DNA of 9,522 bases from an uncultured Collinsella sp. (GTDB lineage: Bacteria; Actinomycetota; Coriobacteriia; Coriobacteriales; Coriobacteriaceae): contig CAJMBB010000073.1 in the NCBI GenBank assembly GCA_905211615.1, positions 1-9,522 of the forward strand, written 5' to 3'. The notes beneath the pieces are model-generated. The model did not search any database. It worked only from the letters and a program-made list of their open reading frames with translations, and was not told where the DNA came from. Shown piece by piece: positions 1 to 6,600 of this stretch. The translations under genes and the position numbers were made by a program. The first letter of the stretch is position 1; each line of letters starts with the position of its first letter.

Positions 1-90
1 CAGAGAATCCGTGAAATAGAAAATTAAAACTGATAAAAGTAAGAACTGCCGCCCAGTGGCGGAGAGGCTGTTAAAAAACGATGGCTGACT

Positions 91-111
91 CTGTCCGGAA
101 CGGCAGTTTTT
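91..111 (+). terminator. Possible short plus-strand terminator
   Basis: CTG-T-CCG and CGG-CAG (91-106) can pair as six base pairs with one bulged T and a GAA loop, followed by five T residues (107-111). This would end a plus-strand transcript entering from the left edge, where no gene is visible. A longer inverted repeat, AACTGCCG at 44-51 and CGGCAGTT at 101-108, uses the same 3' arm. The stem is short, so this is a weak call. Confidence 0.3.
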
Positions 112-112
112 G

Positions 113-145
113 TTGTGTCATAGGAAACTTCGTCCTATGACACAA
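113..145. repeat. Perfect 13-bp hairpin (inverted repeat)
   Basis: TTGTGTCATAGGA (113-125) and TCCTATGACACAA (133-145) are perfect inverted copies around a 7-base loop (AACTTCG). It lies about 30 bp past the stop of the transglutaminase-like gene. The T run is on the 5' side and the A run on the 3' side when read on either strand, the reverse of an intrinsic terminator. The stem may protect the 3' end of the transcript or belong to a dispersed repeat family. The rest of 1-173 shows no gene. Confidence 0.6.
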
Positions 146-173
146 AAAATGCTCCGCGGAAAAGCACAGCGAA

Positions 174-1223
174 CTATAAAGACGCTGTGCCTTCCGGGGT
201 TTCTTCCCCTTCATTTGCTTCCTCCATGGTGACAACCGGCTGGATCGGTTCATCGGTGTAGCGGACGCGCAGGACAGCCTGGGGCCAGTTAAGCTTAATG
301 AGAGCTGTTTTCTGTCGTTCTTTTCCGGCTTTTTCGATTAGGTCGAGCAGTTCACGCAGAACTTCCTTTGTCAGATAGCCGCCGCGCCAGTGAAACACAA
401 GACCCGGCTGCTTTTTGCGCAGCGCCTGATCGACCCGGCGCGCAGCCTCCTCCGGCTTTGTCCACGACAGATGCTGGAGCTTATAGTAAAACTGCCCGCC
501 ATCCGTACAGGCCGGCGCCGGATACAGAAGCTTACGGTGGTCTCGGAAAATCTTCGTGTCGTCCAGATTGAAATAGTCATAGCGCAGCACGCCGTGCTTG
601 CTGAGAGAATTGTCAAATGTGGCGTCCAGATGATAGCACTGTCCGCCGAGCTGCACGATGTTCCACGCGTGCAGATAGCGATCCCCGTTGGCACGGTCGC
701 GGTCGCTGACGGCGATCATGCACGGCAGGCCAAGCCCGTCGCACAGGAGCTTGACCGTCTTGGCCATGCCCTCGCAGACACCGACGCCGTTGGTCAGCGG
801 GCCGATGACCTCGTGCGAATACGGTTTTTCAAGCTTATCGTAGCGAACGTTTTCCACAATGAAATCATGGATCGCGCGCTCCTGCTCCGCCGGTGGCAGG
901 CTGCGCAGCGGACGCAGTAACCGTGCCGTGCGCGCCTCAATTGCCTGCCGGTGCTCACGGATGCGCTTTTTTTCAAAGCGATACTCGGGACAAAAGTCCA
1001 CGAACTCCGCCTCGGGCACAGCGCGGCACGAAAAACCGACGGCGTAGAAGATCGCCGGATGATCCAGCCGCAGCTGGAAAAAGAGCGTGCCGAGCGTCTC
1101 CATCGTGAGGCGAGGAATGCGCGCCGACGGCGCAAGCTCCCGCAGGCAGGTCAGCATACCGTGATACGCCGCGCGCTCCGGCGGCGGAAGCTGCTGATAA
1201 TAATATTGCGGATGCAGCTGCAT
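174..1223 (-). CDS. Transglutaminase-like (papain-fold) domain protein
   Basis: A 349-residue protein with a transglutaminase-like core (Pfam PF01841 type) at about residues 110-205. The expected Cys-His-Asp triad is visible: Cys150 in GVGVCEGMAK, His185 in LHAWN and Asp200 in YHLDATFD. In this family the fold usually acts as a cysteine protease or peptide/amide hydrolase; substrate is unknown here. No signal peptide or membrane segment is seen, so it is probably cytoplasmic, unlike many bacterial relatives. About 90 residues precede the core and an unrecognised C-terminal region (about 230-349) ends in an acidic tail. The ATG at 1223 is chosen because GGAG lies 10 bases upstream; a GTG at 1229 would overlap the araC stop as GTGA but has only a 4-base spacing. 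It directly follows the AraC gene on the same strand, so the two are probably co-transcribed. The fold is clear and the role is not. Confidence 0.85.
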   Translation of the reverse strand: MQLHPQYYYQQLPPPERAAYHGMLTCLRELAPSARIPRLTMETLGTLFFQLRLDHPAIFYAVGFSCRAVPEAEFVDFCPEYRFEKKRIREHRQAIEARTARLLRPLRSLPPAEQERAIHDFIVENVRYDKLEKPYSHEVIGPLTNGVGVCEGMAKTVKLLCDGLGLPCMIAVSDRDRANGDRYLHAWNIVQLGGQCYHLDATFDNSLSKHGVLRYDYFNLDDTKIFRDHRKLLYPAPACTDGGQFYYKLQHLSWTKPEEAARRVDQALRKKQPGLVFHWRGGYLTKEVLRELLDLIEKAGKERQKTALIKLNWPQAVLRVRYTDEPIQPVVTMEEANEGEETPEGTASL

Positions 1224-1225
1224 AG

Positions 1226-2080
1226 TCACTGCGCTCCTTTCGTCTGGTCGGCACGGGGGCTGACCTGAAACCGTTTTTTATACGCCCGTGAAAACGCGGA
1301 GTAGTCATGGTACCCGCACTGATAGCAGGCATCCGTCGTGCGCATGCCCCGGGCGATCAGGTCGCGCGCCACGCGCAGGCGTTTGTCCGTGAGGTAGCCG
1401 TGGATAGTAAAGCCGGTCTCGGCACGAAACAGGCGCATCATATAATATTTACTGAGGTAAAAGGTGTCCGCGAGGGCATCAATGCTGATGTCCTCGGTCA
1501 GGTGCGTGTTGAGATATTCGAGTATAGCAGCCGTCTTTTCGTTGCAGTGTTCCGAGGGGGCGTAGCTTGACCCGTCGTCATTCAGGCCGCGGCCAAGCAT
1601 GACCAACAGCTGCAGCATCTGCGCGCGTGAGAGCAGATCATGTCCGTAGGCCGTGCTTTGCTCCTCCGCCTCGAGTGCGTCCAGTGTGCGCAGCAGCGCA
1701 GTACGGCGGTCAACGTCCGGGCGCAGGACAAAGCTCTCCCCATCTGCCGGCAGATGAAAACAGGCGTCGAGCGCAGACACTGCCGTTGACTGCGCGCGCA
1801 GAAAGTCCGGTGATATGTAGAGGATCACGCGCTCATAGCGCTCGTTCGGGTCGATCTGCGCTTTGTGGATCGCGCCCTGCCGCACAAGCACCACATCATA
1901 CGGCCGCAGCACATGTGTGCGCCCTTCGACGATATAGTTTCCGCGCCCGGCCAGAAAGAACACCAGCTTATGAAATTCGTGATAGTGGAAGGCCGTATCC
2001 TCAGCCAGCGCACTGCTCAGATGGAACAGACGGTAGTCCTCATGCAGGTATCCCCTGCGCTCATAATCAGTCTGTTGCAT
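1226..2080 (-). CDS. AraC-family transcriptional regulator
   Basis: A 284-residue regulator of normal family length. The N-terminal half is a cupin-like ligand-binding domain (about residues 20-95) with HYHEFHK at 32-38 and the RPYDVVLVRQGAIHK strand-loop near 60-73. The C-terminal AraC/XylS DNA-binding domain (about 178-280) has two helix-turn-helix motifs: ISIDALADTFYLSKYYMMRL in the first and CGYHDYSAFSRAYKKRFQ in the second, the family signature. The start is ATG 2080, which has GGAGG six bases upstream; TTG 2110 and ATG 2101 lie further upstream without comparable sites. The gene abuts the transglutaminase-like gene (stop 1226-1228 close to its start), and is divergent from the symporter ORF at 2212. 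AraC proteins of this layout usually respond to a small ligand, often a sugar or effector metabolite; the ligand cannot be read from sequence. It may control itself, the downstream gene and the divergent gene. Confidence 0.93.
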   Translation of the reverse strand: MQQTDYERRGYLHEDYRLFHLSSALAEDTAFHYHEFHKLVFFLAGRGNYIVEGRTHVLRPYDVVLVRQGAIHKAQIDPNERYERVILYISPDFLRAQSTAVSALDACFHLPADGESFVLRPDVDRRTALLRTLDALEAEEQSTAYGHDLLSRAQMLQLLVMLGRGLNDDGSSYAPSEHCNEKTAAILEYLNTHLTEDISIDALADTFYLSKYYMMRLFRAETGFTIHGYLTDKRLRVARDLIARGMRTTDACYQCGYHDYSAFSRAYKKRFQVSPRADQTKGAQ

Positions 2081-2104
2081 AGCTCGCCTCCAAGAAAGCA
2101 TCTT

Positions 2105-2142
2105 TTGCAATATATGATAGCATTTTTGTACAATTATTGCAA
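2105..2142. promoter_or_regulatory. Inverted repeat, candidate AraC-family operator
   Basis: TTGCAATA (2105-2112) and TATTGCAA (2135-2142) are perfect inverted copies separated by 22 bp, with equivalent points 30 bp apart, about three helical turns. They sit in the araC/symporter divergent gap, flank the predicted araC -10 box and overlap its -35 box. This placement suits autoregulation by the neighbouring AraC protein, which is an inference from position only. Confidence 0.4.
2114..2142 (-). promoter_or_regulatory. Predicted sigma-70-type promoter of the araC gene
   Basis: On the minus strand, TTGCAA (2142-2137) and TATCAT (2119-2114) are separated by exactly 17 bp, close to the TTGACA/TATAAT consensus. 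The predicted transcript would start near 2107 and give a short leader of about 27 bases before ATG 2080. The region is AT-rich compared with the genes around it. For the divergent gene, TATACT at 2155-2160 is a possible -10 box, but I see no well-spaced -35. Confidence 0.5.
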
Positions 2143-2211
2143 GATAAAACTCTATATACTGTCACCAAAGCGCTGTTTCGGCGCAAACTACGCACTGGGA
2201 GTGTTGCATTT

Positions 2212-2535
2212 ATGTCCAAGACAAACGGTTCCAAGTCGTTTTTTAAGACTTACGGATTCCTGATCTTCATGATCTCCGGCATCGTGGCCGGCTGTCTGGT
2301 GGGCGCTTTTGCCCCAGATTTCGGCGGCAAGATCAAGTTCCTCGGCACGCTGTTCATCAACATGATGTTCTGCGTGGTCGTACCGATGGTGTTCTGCTCC
2401 ATCGCCTCCGCCATCGCCAACATGAAGAGCGTCAAGCGCGCCGGCAAGATCATGGGCGTGACCATCGCCACGTTCCTCGTCACCTGGTACAACTACTTCA
2501 GCCGCCGCTTCTTCCTCGAGGGCGCACGGTCATAG
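2212..2535 (+). CDS. Truncated dicarboxylate/amino acid:cation symporter, chimeric 3' end
   Basis: The first ~91 residues (to LVT) match the N-terminus of a DAACS (sodium:dicarboxylate symporter, PF00375) protein: a first membrane helix (YGFLIFMISGIVAGCLVGAF), then FLGTLFINMMFCVVVPMVF, the conserved second helix, then the NMKSVKRAGKIMG loop and the start of helix three. Family members are about 400 residues with a substrate site in the C-terminal half, which is missing. From about residue 92 the protein switches to a short unrelated tail (WYNYFSRRFFLEGARS) and stops at 2533-2535. The tail looks like the last residues of another membrane protein, but I do not recognise which. ATG 2212 is chosen over the in-frame TTG 2137 because GGGAG lies 10 bases upstream and family homology begins there. 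As written, the product cannot be a working transporter. It is either two genes joined in assembly or a recombinant fragment. Confidence 0.75.
   Translation: MSKTNGSKSFFKTYGFLIFMISGIVAGCLVGAFAPDFGGKIKFLGTLFINMMFCVVVPMVFCSIASAIANMKSVKRAGKIMGVTIATFLVTWYNYFSRRFFLEGARS
2478..2492. other. Probable chimera/recombination junction
   Basis: Symporter homology ends within TFLVT and the following codons (WYNYFSRRFF) do not continue the symporter's third helix. Genes to the left look Clostridia-like and genes to the right Coriobacteriia-like. The reading frame stays open across the join, which happens by chance in about one of three joins of two same-strand genes. No insertion sequence, tRNA gene or flanking repeat is visible at this position. 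Confidence 0.6.
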
Positions 2536-2561
2536 TCGATTCACTATTTGCTTGAATGTAT

Positions 2562-2596
2562 AACCGGTTGGAATTCCCGTTCCAACCGGTTTTTTT
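2562..2596 (+). terminator. Strong intrinsic terminator (plus strand)
   Basis: AACCGGTTGGAA (2562-2573) pairs perfectly with TTCCAACCGGTT (2580-2591) across a 6-base loop (TTCCCG), and the second arm runs into a T tract ending at 2596. It lies 27 bp after the stop of the plus-strand ORF, so it is the native terminator of whichever gene supplied the 3' tail of that ORF. Confidence 0.93.
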
Positions 2597-2635
2597 GTTT
2601 GCAGAGAGACCCGGCGACCCAGTCCCATTCGCATG

Positions 2636-2672
2636 AAAAACGGGCGGTCCGGATGTTGGTCCGAACCGCCCG
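2636..2672 (-). terminator. Intrinsic terminator of the DUF4430 operon (minus strand)
   Basis: CGGGCGGT (2641-2648) and ACCGCCCG (2665-2672) form an 8-bp stem, extended inside by CGGA/TCCG after one mismatch. Read on the minus strand it is followed by five T residues (2640-2636). It starts about 24 bp after the stop codon of the small DUF4430 gene and faces the plus-strand terminator at 2562-2596, so the two transcription units converge cleanly. Confidence 0.9.
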
Positions 2673-2695
2673 TCTGGCGCGCTATGTCGAGGCCT

Positions 2696-3625
2696 CTAGC
2701 CCGTTACGTAATACCAAACAACGTTGTCGCCATTGGAGAGAACGTAGTTACTGCAGGCCGTCATGGGCGTTGTGCCGTTGACGGAGTACATCCAGCCGCT
2801 CGTGCCGCCGTACTGTTTCTCGGCCAAACCACCAATCGCGGAGACATACGTACCGTACGACGAGCCATGTGCGTTGACAGAAAGGCCCAGCGCGCACAGG
2901 GCATCGTAGACGGTAGCGCCTTCGTTAAAGGTAAAGGTGCCACCAGAGGACACAGGATTGCCCACAGAGCTCGATGTGACCGAAACCGTCACCGTAACGT
3001 AGCTAGGCTGCTGCGAGCTGCCCTGGTCGCCAGTAGAGGCGTTGCCGTTATCGGGGGCAGAAGATGCCCCGCTGGATGAGGAGGAGGCGCCAGGCGTAGA
3101 GCCGGCCCCGCCAGAAGAAGTCGAGTTCTGAGAAGTCGACTGATTGCCGTCGGTCTTTTTATTGCTGTTCTTCTCTCCAGACTTCTTGCCATCCTTGTCT
3201 TCGGACTTTTTGCTATCCGAGCCCTTGTTTGATTCCTTGTCCGAAGACTCGGACTCCTTCTTAGAGTCAGATTTATCCGAACCCTTAGACTCGTCGTTCG
3301 CACCATCCGAAGATTTGGAATCCTTGGAGCCAGCTTTACCCGAAGCGACGGTCGAGTCAGACCCCTTGGCGTCCTTCGCGACGACGCTCTCCCCCGTCAC
3401 GGTCTGAACGATCCAGTCAATGGACCAGGCGCCGCTCTCGGAAGGATGGACGAAACCCAGCGAGACGACGATCAGAATGGTGCACGCGGCAGTCAGAACG
3501 CCAAGGAGCGCCTTGCGACGAGGGGCGGACGCCGCCGAAGCGGCGCCCTGTTGCTTTGGATCATCGAGCTGGATAAACGAGGAGTCGGGCTGTTGCCCGT
3601 TGGTCTCCTTGGGCTTATCGGGCAT
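2696..3625 (-). CDS. Membrane-anchored DUF4430 (transcobalamin C-terminal-like) surface protein
   Basis: A 309-residue protein with three parts. A short cytoplasmic N-terminus ends in a single membrane segment (about 39-59, preceded by PRRK), which looks like an uncleaved anchor with the rest outside. A long Ser/Lys/Asp/Glu-rich linker (about 88-205) would span the cell wall. The C-terminus (208-308) is one DUF4430 domain (PF14478), with TFTFNEGATVYDAL, GWMYSVNG and NGDNVVWYYV matching the family pattern. DUF4430 resembles the C-terminal domain of transcobalamin and intrinsic factor. ATG 3625 is chosen because AAGGG lies eight bases upstream; GTG 3634 is possible but lacks such a site. The start overlaps the end of the upstream gene by 11 bp, pointing to translational coupling under the same cobalamin riboswitch. 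Likely role: surface binding or hand-over of cobalamin. This is inferred from domain and regulation, not shown. Confidence 0.88.
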   Translation of the reverse strand: MPDKPKETNGQQPDSSFIQLDDPKQQGAASAASAPRRKALLGVLTAACTILIVVSLGFVHPSESGAWSIDWIVQTVTGESVVAKDAKGSDSTVASGKAGSKDSKSSDGANDESKGSDKSDSKKESESSDKESNKGSDSKKSEDKDGKKSGEKNSNKKTDGNQSTSQNSTSSGGAGSTPGASSSSSGASSAPDNGNASTGDQGSSQQPSYVTVTVSVTSSSVGNPVSSGGTFTFNEGATVYDALCALGLSVNAHGSSYGTYVSAIGGLAEKQYGGTSGWMYSVNGTTPMTACSNYVLSNGDNVVWYYVTG

Positions 3626-6600
3626 TACCGTCACCCTTGCCGCGCTTGGTCAGCACGAAGACGGCGATGAGCGCAAGGCCAATCACGCCGGCGGCGATGC
3701 CAACGATGGCGAGCGGATTGGTGCCAGTCTCCTGCTCGGAAGCACCAGAGGACTTCTTAGCAGTGGTCGTGGAAGCAGCACCCGTATCGGACTTGGAATC
3801 GGACTTCTTGTCGGACTTGCTGTCCTTCTTGTCAGACTTCTTGTCAGACTTCTTCTCGTCCTTCTTATCGGACTTATCGGAGTCCTTCTTGTTGGACTTG
3901 TTGTCCTTGGTCTCGGTCTTGGTCGACACCGTCGTCTTGGCCACCGGCTTCTGGCCCGGGGCAATAGCGCCACCCTTCGAACCGGAGCCAGAACCCGCGT
4001 CAGTGCCAGCACCGGAACCGTTGCCAGCGCCACCGTTGCCACCATTAGTGCCAGAACCGCCATTGCCGCCAGGGTTAACAGCATTCTTGGTCCACTTGGC
4101 ATACAGCGTCAGGTCGGCCGTTACCGGCGTACTGAAGTCATACGCCTGCGTGCAAGCCTCATCGGTATACCAACCGCCGAAAGCGTAGCCATCGCGCGTC
4201 GGATCGGCCGGCTTGACCAGCTTGCCATCGGCCGTAGCAACAAACTTAGTGTCGCAAGCAGACCCGCCGTTGGAATTAAAAGCAACCGTCCAAGACTCAA
4301 CGGCCCCAAGCTTGAACAGCGTGCCCGAGTCATTGATGTAGTAGAGATTGCCAGATGCATCGGCAATGACCGGAGAGTCACAGTACTGGTAATGGCCAGC
4401 CGCATCATAAATCTGCGTCGCCTCTGCATCGCCGAGCGTATAGCGATACACGCCACCACCAGCAGAGTAGTTGACGTAATCCTTGCTATCCGCGCTGTTA
4501 ACGGTGAAGTACACATAGGTCTTGCCGCCCTGAACACTCACCAGCGGAGTAGCAGCAATACCGTTGAGGCCAGCCGGCAGCGCCTTGCCGTCGGCAGCAG
4601 CGACCATCGTGGTCTTACCCGTCTTCAGGTTATAGAGAACCAGAGCAGAGCCCGTAGCCGTCTGTCCGCCGACAATCAGATTGTCACCAAACACCGCAGG
4701 GGCGCTCAGATTATTCGTAAGGCCCAGATCAACCGTCTTCTGTGCACTCAGCGCACCCTTCGCCGAAAGCGAAATCACATGGAGCTTTCCGTCGTGCGTC
4801 ATCTGATAGAAGGTCGAACCATTGGACGGATCGGCAATGCAATCGGCATTTGCGACAGCGCCGAGCTCCATGGTCGAAACGACATCGCCCGTCGTCTTAT
4901 CAATGCACTTAAGCGTACCCGCGCTCGTAGGAACGATGGCATACTTATCCGTCAAAGCCGCACCAGTCCAGTAATAGCCCTCGGTAGGGTCGATGTTCTG
5001 CCAAGAAACTTCGCCCGTGGCAATCTTGATACGCTTAAGGGAGCCGTTGCCGTAGGTCGCGTTGTAGTTCTCGTCATACGAAATATCGACCGTACCAACA
5101 TAAACGTACTCGCCGTCCGAAACGACGGTGCAGGAGCTCTGCGTCAAGTCCGTCAAACCGGGCGTCAGCCACTTGCAGATCAGCTTGTCTGCAGTAATCG
5201 CCTGGACCGCACCGCCGTTGAGCGGAACGATGATAAGGCCATTGGTATAGATCGGACGAGAGGTATAGCTCACCTTGGAGGCAAGCGGCGCAGAGGCAAC
5301 CTTTTTGCCCGTGGACGAATCGATCTTAATGAGCTCGTTCTCGGTCGCGATGTACACAAAACCGTTAGCGATGACAGGTTCGCTGCAGTTGGCATACTGC
5401 TGACCAGACTCGGCCTTCCAATCGAAGGCCCACTTAAGACCGGCGGCCTGCGCAGGCGTCTTGGCATCCGTTACGGTCGAACCGTTGCCACTGTTGCCGT
5501 AGCCGGCCCACTCGGCATCCCAATCAGGAGTCGTCGCGCTCGGGTCCACGACAATCTTGTCGGGATCGGGCATGGCCGAATCGTCGGTGGTATAGGCAAG
5601 CGTAACCTTATCGCCGCTCTTGAGCGTAATCTGATTGGCGCAGAGTAAGGAGGGCTCTCCGTTGATATACAGGTGCCAATATTTATTGGTCGCAGCATCC
5701 CAGGCATACGGCTTGTGATCGAACGGCGAGTTGATGGAATTGAGGAACCAGTACTCACCACTCTGGGAGCCGTTGTACGTAACGCCCTTGGCCTTCAGGA
5801 CCGTCTCAATAAGGTTCTGGGCAGTAGAACCTTCGGGCAAAGAAACATTGCTTGCCGAGCCCCAGCGAGTATTGTTGCCGTTGACATCGGGACCGATAAC
5901 ATCGACAGACCCAAGAACCTGGCCAGGAAGGGCATCGGCGTCAGCACCATACATAAAGGTGACGGCATCGCCTTCTTGGAGCTCATAGGCACCGGCGCCA
6001 ACGTCGGCGAACTTGCCATTTACGTAGAATTTCCAATAGCTCTTGGTCGCAGCATCCCAGCCATAGGACTTACTGTCGAACGGCGAAGTAATGCCGTTGA
6101 GGAACCAGCCCCAAGACTCTTCACTAGCATCGAGAGTAAGGCCGGTCTGCTCAAGGAGATCCTTGGCAGTAGAGCCCGCCTTGAGACTTGTCTGGCCCGT
6201 CGAAGCCCAAACCTGCTGCTTGCCGTCCTTGTCCTTACCAAGGACCTGAACGGAAGCATGGACGGAATCGGACGGCAACTTGTCGCCCCAGCCACCGTAG
6301 AACCACGTAACGGTATCGCCAGCATGAATGGTGACATTGTCTGCCGTGTAGTCGCTCGACTTGCCGTTGATGAACAGCTGCCAATAGGTCGAATAATCTT
6401 GGGGCGTACCCAGCTCAACACCGTTGTACTTAAGGCTCAGAATGAAGGAGCCAGCAGCAACGGCGTCGATGTCATTCGCCTCAAGCGCGACCTTCGTAAG
6501 GTCAAGTGCGCTCGAACCGGACGTCACCACATACTGCGCGTTATCGACCCAAGTCTGAGTCTTGCCCTGGGCATCGCGACCAATGACGGTCACATTCGCA

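Noticed and set aside
390..920. 176-codon plus-strand frame opposite the transglutaminase-like gene
   Set aside because: The minus-strand protein has a full catalytic triad in the same interval; the plus-strand frame has no domain or start signal.
2462..2700. Insertion sequence or integrase site at the junction
   Set aside because: I looked for inverted ends, direct repeats, tRNA ends and transposase fragments around the junction and found only the two terminators.
3144..3930. CRISPR-like or tandem DNA array in the Lys/Ser/Asp stretches
   Set aside because: Repeat units are short, irregular and in frame, and encode charged linkers; there are no regular spacers.
4294..5441. Possible PQQ-dependent dehydrogenase
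   Set aside because: Only propeller-like blades are visible. There are no dehydrogenase active-site features, no cytochrome c motif, and the context is a surface-binding protein.
3420..5648. 742-codon open frame on the plus strand
   Set aside because: It lies antisense to the small and large DUF4430 genes. Its translation is rich in Arg/Ile/Leu/Gly without any recognisable domain and has no ribosome-binding site; it arises from codon bias of the high-GC coding strand.
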